From Acidiferrimicrobium sp. IK (lineage in GTDB: Bacteria > Actinomycetota > Acidimicrobiia > Acidimicrobiales > Palsa-688), in assembly GCF_025499425.1 (NCBI RefSeq), contig NZ_JAIMCB010000003.1, positions 310,001 to 374,000 of the forward strand: a DNA stretch of 64,000 bases. The letters run 5' to 3'. Below the pieces are notes generated by a model that was given only the letters and a program-made list of their open reading frames with translations, searched no databases and was not told the origin of the DNA. Position 1 is the stretch's first letter. Each line of letters starts with the position of its first letter. Below, piece after piece: positions 40,183-49,772 of this stretch. Made by a program: the position numbers and the translations under genes.

Positions 40183-41649
40183 ATGCGCTGGACCCTCCAA
40201 CAGCTCGCCGACGCGGTGCACGGCCGGATCGAAGCCGAGCCCCCCGACCCCGACCCCGCTCAGGCCTACGGGCCGGTGACCATCGACTCCCGGGAGGTGA
40301 CCGCCGGCGCCTTGTTCGTGCCGATCGTCGCCGAGCGCGACGGGCACCAGTTCATCGACGCCGCGCTCCAAGCCGGCGCCGCCGGCTATCTGTTCGTGCC
40401 CGGCCACCGAGCGCCCGGCCACCGAGCGCCCGGCCACCGAGCGCCCGGCCACCCAGCCCCCGGTCACCCGGAGCCCGGGCGCCGTGAACCCGGACCGCCT
40501 GCTTCGGGTCACGTCGAGCGCCCGGCGGCGGCCATCGCCGTGGCCGATACCGGCGCCGCGCTGCTCGACCTCGGCAGGGCCGCTCGGAGGCGTCTGGAAG
40601 GCCCGGTGGTCGGGATCACCGGCTCGGTCGGCAAGACCTCGACCAAGGACCTGGCGGCGGCCGCGCTCGGCGCGGCCCGGCGGGTCACCGCCAGCGCCCG
40701 GAGCTTCAACAACGAGCTGGGCGTCCCCCTAACCCTGGCCAACGCAGCCGATGACACCGAAGTGGCAGTCATCGAGATGGGGGCGAGGGGGGTCGGCCAC
40801 ATCGAGTTGCTCTGCGACATCGCCCGCCCCACCATCGCGGTGGTGACCGCAGTGGCCACGGTCCACACCGAGATGTTCGGCGGTCTCGACGCGGTGGCCC
40901 GGGCCAAAGGAGAGCTGGTCGAGTCCCTCCCGCCTTCGGGCAGCGCGATCTTGAACGGCGACGACGAGCGGGTCTCGGCGATGGCCGAGCGCACCGACGC
41001 GCAAGTGATCAGATACGGCGTCGCAGCCGAGTCGCGGACGCCGGGCCTCGACGTGGTCGCCGAGCAGGTCACCCTCGACGACGACCTCCGGGCCCGTTAC
41101 GTGCTGCGCTCGCCGTGGGGGAGCACCGAGGTGGCCCTCTCGGTCCGCGGCGCCCATCAGGTGGGCAACTCGCTGGCGGCGATCGCGGTCGCGCTCCTCG
41201 TCGGCGTCGACCTCGACGCAGCCGTCGGGGCGCTGGCGACGGCGGCCGCGAGCCCGTGGCGGATGGAACTGGTGACCGCGCCGTCCGGGGCCCAGATCCT
41301 CAACGACGCCTACAACGCCAACCCCACTTCCACTGCCGCGGCCCTGCAGGCGCTGGCCCGTCTGCCCGCCTCCCGCCGCATCGCGGTGCTCGGAGCGATG
41401 GCCGAGCTCGGCCCCGACGGGCCCGGCGAGCACCGCCGCATCGCCGACTTGGCCGCCCGGCTCGGCATCGAGGTCATCGCCGTCGACACCCCCGATTACG
41501 GCCCCGCGCCCGTCGCCGGTGTCGACGGTGCACTGGCCGCAGTAGGGGAGTTGTCGCCCGGCGACGCGGTGCTGGTCAAAGCCAGCCGGGTCGCCGGGCT
41601 CGAACGCCTGGCAGCCGAGCTGTCGGACCCCGCCGGGCCGCCGCCTTGA
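40183..41649 (+). CDS. murF: UDP-N-acetylmuramoyl-tripeptide--D-alanyl-D-alanine ligase
   Basis: The 488-residue Mur ligase adds D-Ala-D-Ala to the UDP-MurNAc-tripeptide. The P-loop is VVGITGSVGKTSTKDL; FNNELGVPLTLANA, AVIEMGARGVGHIELLCDIARP and ILNDAYNANPTSTAAALQAL are typical for MurF. Residues about 73-97 contain a GHRAP pentapeptide repeat inserted between the N-terminal domain strands and the ATP-binding domain, not seen in ordinary MurF proteins. I chose ATG 40183; the N-terminal domain starts there. Confidence 0.95.
   Translation: MRWTLQQLADAVHGRIEAEPPDPDPAQAYGPVTIDSREVTAGALFVPIVAERDGHQFIDAALQAGAAGYLFVPGHRAPGHRAPGHRAPGHPAPGHPEPGRREPGPPASGHVERPAAAIAVADTGAALLDLGRAARRRLEGPVVGITGSVGKTSTKDLAAAALGAARRVTASARSFNNELGVPLTLANAADDTEVAVIEMGARGVGHIELLCDIARPTIAVVTAVATVHTEMFGGLDAVARAKGELVESLPPSGSAILNGDDERVSAMAERTDAQVIRYGVAAESRTPGLDVVAEQVTLDDDLRARYVLRSPWGSTEVALSVRGAHQVGNSLAAIAVALLVGVDLDAAVGALATAAASPWRMELVTAPSGAQILNDAYNANPTSTAAALQALARLPASRRIAVLGAMAELGPDGPGEHRRIADLAARLGIEVIAVDTPDYGPAPVAGVDGALAAVGELSPGDAVLVKASRVAGLERLAAELSDPAGPPP
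40399..40473 (+). repeat. 15-bp tandem repeat inside murF (GHRAP units)
   Basis: Three identical and two degenerate copies of CCCGGCCACCGAGCG are read in frame as Gly-His-Arg-Ala-Pro. They enlarge an exposed loop of MurF without breaking the frame. Confidence 0.92.
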
Positions 41650-41652
41650 GCG

Positions 41653-41681
41653 CGCCGCCCTGATCCCGCCACCGGGCGGCG
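41653..41681. terminator. Hairpin between convergent murF and SDR genes
   Basis: CGCCGCCC (41653-41660) pairs with GGGCGGCG (41674-41681) across a 13-base loop. It sits 4 bases behind the murF stop and 22 bases before the end of the convergent SDR gene. No U-run is visible, so the strength is uncertain. Confidence 0.5.
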
Positions 41682-41703
41682 GCGATCCCCCCGGCGGTCC
41701 AGC

Positions 41704-42492
41704 TCACAGGTCCGGGACCGGCAGCTCCAGGTTGGGGGCGATCAGGCCGCCGTCGACCTCGATCACCTTCCCGGTGAGGTAGCGCCCGGCGTCCGACGCC
41801 AGGTACACGGCCGCGGCGGCCACCTCCTCGGGCCGGCCCATGCGCCGCAGTGGCGTCGCCTTCTCCAGCGCGGTGCGTATCTCGTCGTTGGCGGCCACCA
41901 CCTCGAGGGCATCGGTGTGCACCGCGCCGGGCGCGATGGCGTTGACCCGGATCTTCGGGCACAGGTCCATCGCCGACAGCCGGGTGTAGTGGGCCAGCGC
42001 GGCCTTGGCCGTCCCGTACGCCGCCAACGCCCGCCCAGGGAGGCGGCCCATCGTCGAGGTGATGTTGACCACCGCGCCGCCCCCGTGGTCGAGCATCACC
42101 GGAACGGCCGCGACGGTCAGGACGTGCGCGGTGAGCACGTTGAAGGACAACGCTGCGCTCAGCTCCGCGGCCGAGGTGTCGAGCAGCGCCTTGGGCATCG
42201 CCCCCCCAACGTTGTTGACCACGATGTCGAGGCGCCCGAACGCGTCGGCGGCTGTCGCGGCCAGCGCGGCGCACGCGTCGAGGTCGCTCAAGTCGGCGGC
42301 GACGACCACCGCCCGCCGCCCCAGCGCGGTGATCGACGCGGCCACTTCCTCCAAGTTGGCGGCGGTGCGCGCCGCGATCACCACGTCGGCGCCTGCTTGC
42401 GCGAACGCCAGCGCGGTGGACGCGCCGATGCCCCGCCCGGCGCCGGTCACCACCGCAACCTTGCCGTCGAGCCGGAACAGGTCGAGGATCAT
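41704..42492 (-). CDS. Short-chain dehydrogenase/reductase
   Basis: The 262-residue SDR has the classical coenzyme motif [20 protein letters not shown], the catalytic Ser in NITSTMG, the YGTAK (YxxxK) motif, and the C-terminal GKVIEVDGG. It oxidises or reduces an alcohol/ketone using NAD(P). It is not the mycofactocin-type SDR with the extra insert. It lies downstream of the P450 on the same strand, with 38 bases between, so both probably act on one lipid or terpene substrate. Confidence 0.92.
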   Translation of the reverse strand: MILDLFRLDGKVAVVTGAGRGIGASTALAFAQAGADVVIAARTAANLEEVAASITALGRRAVVVAADLSDLDACAALAATAADAFGRLDIVVNNVGGAMPKALLDTSAAELSAALSFNVLTAHVLTVAAVPVMLDHGGGAVVNITSTMGRLPGRALAAYGTAKAALAHYTRLSAMDLCPKIRVNAIAPGAVHTDALEVVAANDEIRTALEKATPLRRMGRPEEVAAAAVYLASDAGRYLTGKVIEVDGGLIAPNLELPVPDL

Positions 42493-42530
42493 CGGCCCGA
42501 CCGTACCGTCGTCAGCCGAGCGGGCCGCGC

Positions 42531-43796
42531 TCACAGCACCCGGAACGAGACGCTGGTCGGCCGGCGGACGTACGGGCCGTCGGCGTAGGTCACCCCTTCG
42601 GTGTCGACGTCGAAGTCCGGGCAGCGGCCCAGGAGCTCCTCCAGTGCGACCCGGGCCTGGAGTCGGGCCGCCGCCGCCCCGAGGCAGTGGTGAGCGCCGT
42701 GGCTGAACGTCAAGATGTTGCGCGGTCGACGCTCGACGTCGAGCTGGTCGGCGTCGTCGCCCCAGTGCTGCTCGTCCCGGTTGGCCGACGCGTAGAGCAG
42801 CAGGACCTTGCGGCCGGCCGGGATCGTGACATCACGGACCCGGACGTCCCCGGTGGTGGTACGGGCCAGGGCCTGCACCGGGCAGGTCAGCCGGAGCAGC
42901 TCTTCGATCGCGTCGGGCAGCAGCCCGGGGTGGTCGCAGAGCAACCGGCGCTGAGCGGGATGGTCGGCCAGCAACTGCACCGAGCCTCCAAGCAGCCCGG
43001 TCGTGGTGTCGTTGCCGCCGGTGACCATCGTGAAGGCGAACCCGAGCACCGCGTCGAGACCAGCGCCGGCAGCGACCATATCGGAGAGGGCGTCCTCGCC
43101 CGGATGGCCTTCGCGCCACGCCGCCAGCTGGGTGAAGTACGCGGCGAGGTCGGCCATCGCTGTCGAGGCCCGCGCCAGCGCCGCCGCCGGGTCGCCGGTG
43201 GCGTTGGCCGCGACGATCGCGTCGGTCCAGTCGTCGAAATGGTCCCGGTCGCAGCCGGGTACCCCCAGATAGTGGGCCACCACCATGCTCGGGAGCGGCT
43301 TGAACAGCGCGGCCACGATGTCGCCGCCGCCGGCATCCGCCAGGGCGTCGATCCGCGACCTCACGAACTCGCGAACCGCCGGCTCGATGCCCGCCACCCG
43401 CCGGGGGGTGAACCCCCTGGCGACCAGCCGCCGGAACGCGGAGTGGCCAGGCGGGTCCTGCATCACGAGCGGGGGGCTGTCGACCATGCCCAGCCGCTCC
43501 AGCTCCCCGTAGTTGGTCGTGAGACCGTCGGCGGACGAGTAGGTGCGCGAGTCCCGGGCCGCCCACAACACGTCGTCGTAGCGGCTGAGGACCCAGTAAT
43601 CCCGGTCGGGGTGGCCCGGCGGCTCGACCCGCAAGACCGGGGCCTCCCGCCGCAGGGTCTGGTACATCGGCCACGGGGACCGCCAGGTGGCGGCGGAGGG
43701 AGGCACGTAGCGAGGGACGGCCAGCTGCTGCACCCCTCGATACTGGAACCGATCCTCATTCCCGTCAAGAACAAATATTGGTTGATCTACATACAT
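42531..43796 (-). CDS. Cytochrome P450
   Basis: The 421-residue protein has the P450 hallmarks: the I-helix oxygen-binding motif [12 protein letters not shown], the ExxR pair (EELLRLTCP), and the heme-binding loop [17 protein letters not shown] with the Cys ligand. It would hydroxylate a hydrophobic substrate with electrons from a ferredoxin not encoded nearby. The ATG at 43796 overlaps the promoter region of the divergent TetR gene; no better start is seen. The TetR neighbour is the obvious candidate regulator of this P450/SDR unit. Confidence 0.94.
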   Translation of the reverse strand: MYVDQPIFVLDGNEDRFQYRGVQQLAVPRYVPPSAATWRSPWPMYQTLRREAPVLRVEPPGHPDRDYWVLSRYDDVLWAARDSRTYSSADGLTTNYGELERLGMVDSPPLVMQDPPGHSAFRRLVARGFTPRRVAGIEPAVREFVRSRIDALADAGGGDIVAALFKPLPSMVVAHYLGVPGCDRDHFDDWTDAIVAANATGDPAAALARASTAMADLAAYFTQLAAWREGHPGEDALSDMVAAGAGLDAVLGFAFTMVTGGNDTTTGLLGGSVQLLADHPAQRRLLCDHPGLLPDAIEELLRLTCPVQALARTTTGDVRVRDVTIPAGRKVLLLYASANRDEQHWGDDADQLDVERRPRNILTFSHGAHHCLGAAAARLQARVALEELLGRCPDFDVDTEGVTYADGPYVRRPTSVSFRVL

Positions 43797-43811
43797 TGGA
43801 TGCGCTATACA
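43782..43811 (+). promoter_or_regulatory. Promoter of the TetR gene
   Basis: TTGATC (43782-43787) and TATACA (43806-43811) are spaced by 18 bases in an AT-rich patch. The predicted start of transcription falls near the GTG codon at 43818, so the message may be leaderless. The near-palindrome CAAATATTGG (43772-43781) just upstream could be the TetR operator. Confidence 0.6.
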
Positions 43812-43817
43812 AGTTCT

Positions 43818-44417
43818 GTGACCACCCAGGCGGACCGGCGGGCGGAGACCCGGCGCATGCTCCTAGAGGCGGCGGCCGATCTGTTCGCCGAGCGCGGCAT
43901 CGAAGCGTCGAGCATCGATGCCATCGCGGCCGCCGCCGGGCGAACCTCCGGGGCGGTCTACGACCACTTCGGTGGCAAGGAAGGCCTCCTCTACGACCTC
44001 CTCCAGGAATGGGTGGACGACGTGGCGGCGGTGGTCGCCGTGGAGATGATGGAGGCCACCACCCTCGAGGAGCGCATGGCGGCCTTGTGGCGCAACGTCA
44101 AGCAGCCGCCCAAGGGCGGCGGCCGGTGGATGGCCCTCGAGCACGAGTTGTGGCGCTACGCCACCCGCGACGACGCCGCCCGCCAGCACCTGGCTCGCCG
44201 CTACCGGGTCGCCTGGGAGGGCACCGACGCAGCGGTGGCCGCCGGCGGCGACCCCGGCGCGGCGCGGATGGCCGTCGGGCCGGCGATCGTAGGCCTGCTC
44301 TTCGGCCTCGAGATGATGCGGCGGGTGGACCCCGCAGCGGTAACCGACGACATGGCCGTCGCCGCGCTGATGGGCGTGGCCCTGGCCGCCCGCCACCACG
44401 ACAGAGCTCAACCATGA
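43818..44417 (+). CDS. TetR/AcrR family regulator next to the P450
   Basis: The roughly 199-residue protein has a TetR helix-turn-helix (RRMLLEAAADLFAERGIEASSIDAIAAAAGRTSGAVYDHFGGKEGLLYDL). The ligand domain is all-helical. The gene is divergent from the P450 gene and probably represses the P450/SDR pair and itself, with a hydrophobic inducer. GTG 43818 follows a TATACA -10 element by 12 bases; an ATG at 43800 is the alternative. The nitronate monooxygenase gene follows 30 bases downstream. Confidence 0.9.
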   Translation: MTTQADRRAETRRMLLEAAADLFAERGIEASSIDAIAAAAGRTSGAVYDHFGGKEGLLYDLLQEWVDDVAAVVAVEMMEATTLEERMAALWRNVKQPPKGGGRWMALEHELWRYATRDDAARQHLARRYRVAWEGTDAAVAAGGDPGAARMAVGPAIVGLLFGLEMMRRVDPAAVTDDMAVAALMGVALAARHHDRAQP

Positions 44418-44447
44418 CCGACAGCCGCTTTCGAGGAGGACTGGTAG

Positions 44448-45578
44448 ATGCGCACCGCGATATGTGACCAACTGGGCGTGGAGTTCCCGATCTTCGCCTT
44501 CACCCATTGCCGCGACGTCGTCGTCGCGGTGGCCCGAGCGGGCGGTTTCGGGGTGCTCGGCGCGGTGGGCTTCAGCCCCGAGCAACTGGAGACCGAGCTG
44601 CGCTGGATCGACGAGCACATCGGCGATCGCCCCTACGGCGTCGACATCGTCATCCCCAACAAGTACGAAGGGATGGACGCCGACCTGACCGGCGACGAGC
44701 TGGCCGAGATGCTGCGCAAGATGGTGCCTGCCCAGCACCTCGAGTTCGCTCGCTCGCTGCTGGCGGACCACGGCGTGCCGCCGGCCGACGACGGCGACGC
44801 CCTGCGGCTGCTCGGCTGGACGGAAGCCACGGCCACACCGCAGGTGACCGTCGCCCTCGCCCATCCGAAGGTGGCGCTCATCGCCAACGCCCTCGGCACG
44901 CCGCCGGCGGACATGATCGCTCACATCCACGACGCCGGCCGCAAGGTGGCCGCGCTGTGCGGCTCGCCGTACCAGGCCCGCAAGCACGCCGACGCCGGGG
45001 TGGACATCGTGATCGCTCAGGGCGGTGAGGGGGGAGGCCACTGCGGCGACGTCGGTTCGATCGTTCTTTGGCCCCAGGTGGTCAAGGAGGTCGCTCCGGT
45101 CCCGGTGCTCGCCGCAGGCGGGATCGGGAGCGGCGCGCAGATCGCCGCGGCGCTGGCCCTTGGCTGCCAGGGGGCGTGGTCAGGCTCGCAGTGGCTGATG
45201 GTGGAAGAGGCCCACAACACCCCGGTGCAGCAGGAGACCTACCGACGGGCTACGTCGCGCGACACGGTCCGCAGCCGCAGCTTCACCGGCAAGCCGTGCC
45301 GGATGCTGCGCAATGACTGGACCGACGCGTGGGAGCGGGCGGACAGCCCCGACCCCCTGCCGATGCCGCTGCAGTACATGGTGTCGGGCATGGCGGTGGC
45401 GGCAACCCACCGCTATCCGGACCAGTCGGTGGACGTGGCGTTCAACCCCATCGGCCAGGTGGTCGGCCAGCTCGAGCGGGTCGAGAAGGCCGGCGCGGTG
45501 GTGCGGCGGTGGGTCGAGGAGTACGTCGACGCCGTCGAGCACCTCGACGCGCTCACCGCGGCCGCGCTGGCCCAGTAG
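44448..45578 (+). CDS. Nitronate monooxygenase-type FMN enzyme
   Basis: The 376-residue TIM-barrel protein shows the NMO/2-nitropropane dioxygenase pattern: VEFPIFAFTHCRDVVVAVARAGGFGVLGAVGFSPEQL, then VDIVIAQGGEGGGHCGDVGSIVLWPQVV and PVLAAGGIGSGAQIAAALALGCQGAWSGSQWL. It binds FMN and oxidises a nitroalkane/nitronate or a related substrate; many actinobacterial members are only assumed to do so. It may be co-transcribed with the TetR gene. Confidence 0.9.
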   Translation: MRTAICDQLGVEFPIFAFTHCRDVVVAVARAGGFGVLGAVGFSPEQLETELRWIDEHIGDRPYGVDIVIPNKYEGMDADLTGDELAEMLRKMVPAQHLEFARSLLADHGVPPADDGDALRLLGWTEATATPQVTVALAHPKVALIANALGTPPADMIAHIHDAGRKVAALCGSPYQARKHADAGVDIVIAQGGEGGGHCGDVGSIVLWPQVVKEVAPVPVLAAGGIGSGAQIAAALALGCQGAWSGSQWLMVEEAHNTPVQQETYRRATSRDTVRSRSFTGKPCRMLRNDWTDAWERADSPDPLPMPLQYMVSGMAVAATHRYPDQSVDVAFNPIGQVVGQLERVEKAGAVVRRWVEEYVDAVEHLDALTAAALAQ

Positions 45579-45623
45579 TAGCGCCGGCGGCTGGATGCCC
45601 TCCCGGCTCACGCTCGCCCCGGC

Positions 45624-46502
45624 TCAGCGGTTCACCGCGGCGATCACGTGGTCTGCGTAGCGGTGGAGGGCATCGATCTTCTCGGCCAGGGTCTCGGTGT
45701 CCGCCTCGACGCCGTAGGGGTTGAAGCGGCTCATACCTCCAGTTACGTGGGTGACGCCCATGTCGGCCAGCCGCTTGACCCCGTCGGGGCTGAAACCCTC
45801 GGCGGAGGCTGCGTAGATGGAGAAAGGGAGGTGATCGCGGCCGTAGCGGGCCCGCAGCTCACCGAGGCGGGTGATGCAGCGGGCGAACTCGTCGTCGGGC
45901 ATTCCGGCGGGCAGCCAGCCGTCTCCGAGGCGCGCCGCCCGCTCGAGGCTGCGCTCGTTGTGCCCGCCGATCAGGATCGGAACGTCCGCGCCCGGCTTCA
46001 GCTTGGTGGCGGGAAAGTCGAAGCACTCGCCGTGGTGCTCGTAGTAGTCGCCGGTGGCCAGGCCCCGCACCACCTCGATGCACTCCTCGAAGCGGCGGCC
46101 CCGGCCGGCCCACGGGACGCCGCACAGCTCGTAGTCATCGGGCCACGGGCTGATGCCGACGCCGAGCTCCAGCCGGCCGCCGGTCAGGGCTGCCACCGAG
46201 GTGGCCTCCTTGGCCAGGATCACCGGGTTGCGCACCGGGAGCTTCAGCACGAACGTGTAGCAATGCAGCGCCGTGGTCGCCGCGCCGATGGCCGCCGCCG
46301 CGACCAGCGGCTCGATGAACGGCTTGTTTTCCAGGAACTCCCGGGTCCCGTCGGGATTGTAGGGATAGCTGGAGTCGGAGACCTTCGGGTAGGCCAGGCT
46401 GTCGGCCAGGGCCACGCTGTGAAAGCCGGCGTCCTCCGCGGCCTGCGCCAGAGGAATCATAATCGCCGGGTCGATCATCGCTAAGGGCGTCGTAAAGTGC
46501 AC
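45624..46502 (-). CDS. LLM-class F420-dependent oxidoreductase
   Basis: The 292-residue protein has the luciferase-like TIM barrel: VALADSLAYPKVSDSSYPY, LKLPVRNPVILAKEATSVAALTGGRLELGVGISPWPDDYE and DVPILIGGHNERSLERAARLGDGWLPAG. This pattern fits the F420-using LLM group common in actinobacteria. The GTG at 46502 lies 12 bases behind TATCAT on the minus strand, predicting a leaderless message. It is divergent from the SnoaL-like gene. Confidence 0.9.
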   Translation of the reverse strand: MHFTTPLAMIDPAIMIPLAQAAEDAGFHSVALADSLAYPKVSDSSYPYNPDGTREFLENKPFIEPLVAAAAIGAATTALHCYTFVLKLPVRNPVILAKEATSVAALTGGRLELGVGISPWPDDYELCGVPWAGRGRRFEECIEVVRGLATGDYYEHHGECFDFPATKLKPGADVPILIGGHNERSLERAARLGDGWLPAGMPDDEFARCITRLGELRARYGRDHLPFSIYAASAEGFSPDGVKRLADMGVTHVTGGMSRFNPYGVEADTETLAEKIDALHRYADHVIAAVNR

Positions 46503-46536
46503 ACCAGGATGATAGAGCTATATGGGGAGAAGATCT

Positions 46537-46950
46537 ATGCTCGGAATGGATAAATATCTGCCTCATCCGGCCCGTGATGCGGCCCGCCGATCGATGAACG
46601 CGGTGGAGGCCGGCGACCGGGCCGCGTGGCTGTCGTTGTTCACCCCCGACGCGGTCGTCGCCGACCCGGTCGGGCCGTCGCCTTTCGACCCGGCCGGCCT
46701 GGGCCACCATGGGCCGGACGCGATCGCCGGCTTCTACGACAACGTCATCGCCAAGGGTCGGATCTCATTCGCCATCCGGGAGTCGTTCGCGGCCGGGAAT
46801 GAGTGCGCAAACGTCGGAACGATCACCACGAGATTCGACGACGGGTCGGCGGTCGAAGTGGACCTGGTATCGGTGTACACCGCGGACAGCGACGGACGGC
46901 TGGCATCGTTGCGGGCCTACTGGGAGATCGACAACCTCCGCTACCGCTAG
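46537..46950 (+). CDS. SnoaL/ketosteroid-isomerase-like protein
   Basis: The 137-residue NTF2-like protein has the expected cone-shaped fold sequence: AVEAGDRAAWLSLFTPDAVVADPVGPSPFDPAGLGHHGPDAIAGFYDNVI. Asp residues in TPDAVVADP are in the usual acid position. It may isomerise a steroid or polyketide-like substrate. I chose the ATG at 46537, preceded by GGGGAGAAG; an ATG at 46522 is also in frame. It is convergent with the aldehyde dehydrogenase, whose stop overlaps its own. Confidence 0.85.
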   Translation: MLGMDKYLPHPARDAARRSMNAVEAGDRAAWLSLFTPDAVVADPVGPSPFDPAGLGHHGPDAIAGFYDNVIAKGRISFAIRESFAAGNECANVGTITTRFDDGSAVEVDLVSVYTADSDGRLASLRAYWEIDNLRYR

Positions 46951-48425
46951 CCCCCGAGCGGCACGAGCGACTGCAACTCGCTGTAGGCGTCGAGGCCCTC
47001 CCGGCCGAACTCCCGGCCGATCCCCGACGCCTTGAACCCCCCGAAGGGCGCCACGAAGTCCATCGTGTACTGGTTTACGCCGACGGTGCCGGTACGGAGG
47101 CGGCGGGCGACGTCCATGCCGGCAGCGCGCTCGGCGGTCCACACCGAGCCGGCCAGGCCGTACTCGCTGTCGTTGGCTATGCGGACCGCGTCGTCGAGGT
47201 CCTGGTAGGGGATGACCGTGAGCACCGGCCCGAAGATCTCCTCCCGGGCGATGCGCATCGTGTTGGTCGCGCCGGCGAAGACCGTCGGCTGCACATACCA
47301 GCCCCGCTCCAGGCCGGCGGGGCGCCCGGAGCCGCCGGTGGCCACCCGGGCCCCCTCCTCCTCCCCGAGGGCGATGTACTTGGCGACCCGCTCCCGCTGG
47401 CGCTGCGAGACCAGGGGCCCGATCTCGGTCGCCGGGTCGGCCGGGTCGCCGACGGTCATCCCGGCGACGGTCTCGGCGAGGGCGTCTACCACCGCGTCGT
47501 AGTTGGCCCGGCTGGCGAGGATGCGGGTCTGGGCCACGCACGCCTGGCCGCTGTTCATCAGCGAGGCGAACTTGAGGCCCTCCATCGTCGCGGCCAGATC
47601 GGCGTCGTCGAGGATGACCGCCGCCGACTTCCCTCCCAGCTCGAGGCTGCAGCGCTTCAGCTGCTGGCCGCACACCGAGGCGATGGCCCGGCCGGCGGCC
47701 GTCGAGCCGGTGAAGGCCACCTTGTCGACGCCGGGATGGGCGACCAGGTGGGCCCCCACTTCCCGGCCGGCCGGGACGATGTTGACCACCCCGGCCGGCA
47801 CGCCCGCCTCGTGCAGCAACTCGGCGAGGAGATACGCGTCGAGGGGTGTCTCCGGTGCCGGCTTGAGCACGACGGTGCAGCCGGCCAGCAACGCCGGAGC
47901 CAGCTTGGACATGGTGACGAACTGCGGGACGTTCCAGGGGACGATGGCGGCCACGACGCCCACCGGAGCCCGCCGGACGGTGACGGGCGAACCGAGCACA
48001 CCGCTGCGCTGCTCCTCCCACGGGTAGGACGCGGCCACGTCGAGGAACGTGGTCAACATCATCCACGGAGCCGGCGACTGGGCCAGCTGAGAGAACGAGG
48101 TCGGGGAGCCCATCTCGGCGGTGATCACGTCGGCCATCTCCGCCATCCTCCCGGCGTAGAGATCGGCGAAGCGACGCACGACCTCCATCCGCTCCTCGGG
48201 TGCTCTGGTCGGCCAGTCGGTCGAGTCGAACGCCTTACGGGCCGCGCCCACCGCGGCGTCCATGTCGGCCGCGGCGCCGGCCGGGACCGACGCGATGACC
48301 TCCTCGGTGTGGGGTGAAACCACCCGGAAGGTGTCCGCGGTGGCCGGCTTGGCCCAACCGCCGTCGATGTAGAAGGCGTCGTATTGCTCCACCCAGGCAG
48401 CTTGATCGGGGCGGCCGGGCCGCAT
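46947..48425 (-). CDS. Aldehyde dehydrogenase (NAD(P)-dependent)
   Basis: The 492-residue protein has the ALDH catalytic signature LELGGKSAAVILDDAD (general-base Glu) and MNSGQACVAQTRI (nucleophilic Cys), plus the coenzyme-binding VVAAIVPWNVPQF, FTGSTAAGRAI and EEIFGPVLTVIPY. It oxidises an aldehyde to the acid. It is divergent from the acyl-CoA dehydrogenase gene and not far from the alcohol dehydrogenase, so an alcohol-to-acid-to-CoA route is plausible. Confidence 0.95.
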   Translation of the reverse strand: MRPGRPDQAAWVEQYDAFYIDGGWAKPATADTFRVVSPHTEEVIASVPAGAAADMDAAVGAARKAFDSTDWPTRAPEERMEVVRRFADLYAGRMAEMADVITAEMGSPTSFSQLAQSPAPWMMLTTFLDVAASYPWEEQRSGVLGSPVTVRRAPVGVVAAIVPWNVPQFVTMSKLAPALLAGCTVVLKPAPETPLDAYLLAELLHEAGVPAGVVNIVPAGREVGAHLVAHPGVDKVAFTGSTAAGRAIASVCGQQLKRCSLELGGKSAAVILDDADLAATMEGLKFASLMNSGQACVAQTRILASRANYDAVVDALAETVAGMTVGDPADPATEIGPLVSQRQRERVAKYIALGEEEGARVATGGSGRPAGLERGWYVQPTVFAGATNTMRIAREEIFGPVLTVIPYQDLDDAVRIANDSEYGLAGSVWTAERAAGMDVARRLRTGTVGVNQYTMDFVAPFGGFKASGIGREFGREGLDAYSELQSLVPLGG

Positions 48426-48506
48426 CCAGCGAAACGTGCCGCTGACCGGGACGCCACCGCCCGACGGGGGCGCCGCCGCCGGCGCCGCTTGCTACGGTCC
48501 GCCGCG

Positions 48507-49730
48507 GTGGACCCGAGATACGACACCGGCGCCGAGGACTACCGACATCGGATCCGTGCGTTCCTCCACGATCACCTCCCGCCGGGATGGCAGGGGATCG
48601 GCGCGCTGGGCGCCGACGAGGCCGCCGCGTTCAGCGCCGAGTGGCGCAAAACCCTCCACGACCACGGGCTGCTGGCCGCGGCGTGGCCGAAGGAGTACGG
48701 GGGCGGTGGCATGACCGCGGTGGAGCAGGTGGTGCTGGTCGAGGAGCTGGTTCGCGCCGGCGCTCCGGGCGGCAACGCCAACGACGTGTTCAGCATCGGG
48801 ATGGTGGGCAACACCCTCCTGGCGTGGGGAACCGAGGAGCAAAAGCGCCACTACCTGCCGCGGATCCTCTCCGGGGAGGACGTCTGGTGTCAGGGGTACT
48901 CCGAGCCCGGGTCGGGCTCGGACCTGGCCAGCCTCCGGTGCCGGGCCGAGCTCCACGACGGCGAGTGGATCATCAACGGGCAGAAGATCTGGACCTCCGC
49001 GGCCCACCTGGCCAACATGATCTTCGTGCTGGCCCGCACCGACGGGGAGCAGCGCCGGCACCGGGGGATCACCTTCCTGCTGGTCCCGCTCGACCAGCCG
49101 GGGGTGGAGATCCGCCCGATCCGCATGATGACCGGATCGTCGGACTTCAACGAGACGTTCTTCACCGACGCCCGCACGGCCGAGGGCAACGTCGTCGGCG
49201 CAGTGGGCGAGGGGTGGGCGGTGGCCATGACATTGCTCGGCTACGAGCGGGGCGAGGCCGCGGCCACCATGCCGATCGTGTTCCGAGACGAGCTGGACCG
49301 CCTCAGCGCGCTGGCCCGGGACCGCGGCGCCAACACCGATCCGGGGATCCGCCAACGCCTGGCCCGCAGCTACGCCAGGGTCGAGGTGATGCGGTACTTG
49401 GGTCTGCGGACCCTGACCGGCTTCCTCGCCGGCTCCGCCCCCGGGCCGGAGAGCTCGGTGTTCAAGGTGTTCTGGAGCGAGCACCATCAGGAGGTCACCG
49501 AGCTGGCGGTCGACATCCTCGGCCCCGACGCTCTGGTCCCCTCGGGCCGGTGGCCCGCCAACGCCTTCCAGAGTGACGACGTGGGAGCCCCCAACAGCTC
49601 GGCTTCGTGGGTGGGGACGTTCTTCAACGCCAGGGCCGGCACCATCTACGCCGGGACGTCGCAGATCCAGCGCAACATCATCGGCGAGATGGTCCTCGGC
49701 CTCCCCAAGGAGCCGGCCGCCCGATCCTGA
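48507..49730 (+). CDS. Acyl-CoA dehydrogenase
   Basis: The 407-residue ACAD has QGYSEPGSGSDLASLRCRAEL, WIINGQKIWTSAAHLANMIFVLART, TGFLAGSAPGPESSVFKVFWSEHHQEVTELAVDILG, and the C-terminal GTIYAGTSQIQRNIIGEMVLGLP. It is of the FadE-type found in steroid and fatty-acid clusters. I chose GTG 48507, 14 bases after a TACGGT element; upstream in-frame codons overlap the divergent ALDH. The alcohol dehydrogenase follows on the same strand. Confidence 0.9.
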   Translation: MDPRYDTGAEDYRHRIRAFLHDHLPPGWQGIGALGADEAAAFSAEWRKTLHDHGLLAAAWPKEYGGGGMTAVEQVVLVEELVRAGAPGGNANDVFSIGMVGNTLLAWGTEEQKRHYLPRILSGEDVWCQGYSEPGSGSDLASLRCRAELHDGEWIINGQKIWTSAAHLANMIFVLARTDGEQRRHRGITFLLVPLDQPGVEIRPIRMMTGSSDFNETFFTDARTAEGNVVGAVGEGWAVAMTLLGYERGEAAATMPIVFRDELDRLSALARDRGANTDPGIRQRLARSYARVEVMRYLGLRTLTGFLAGSAPGPESSVFKVFWSEHHQEVTELAVDILGPDALVPSGRWPANAFQSDDVGAPNSSASWVGTFFNARAGTIYAGTSQIQRNIIGEMVLGLPKEPAARS

Positions 49731-49737
49731 AACAAAT

Positions 49738-49751
49738 GATAACGCGTTGCC
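49738..49751. promoter_or_regulatory. KstR-like box upstream of the alcohol dehydrogenase
   Basis: GATAACGCGTTGCC contains the AACnnGTT core of the KstR consensus TnnAACnnGTTnnA (6 of 8 fixed positions). It lies just ahead of a TAGGAT -10-like element (49755-49760) and the alcohol dehydrogenase ATG. The same AACGCGTT core occurs at the promoter of the KstR-like gene itself. Confidence 0.6.
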
Positions 49752-49772
49752 ATCTAGGATATGGTTGGGGGC

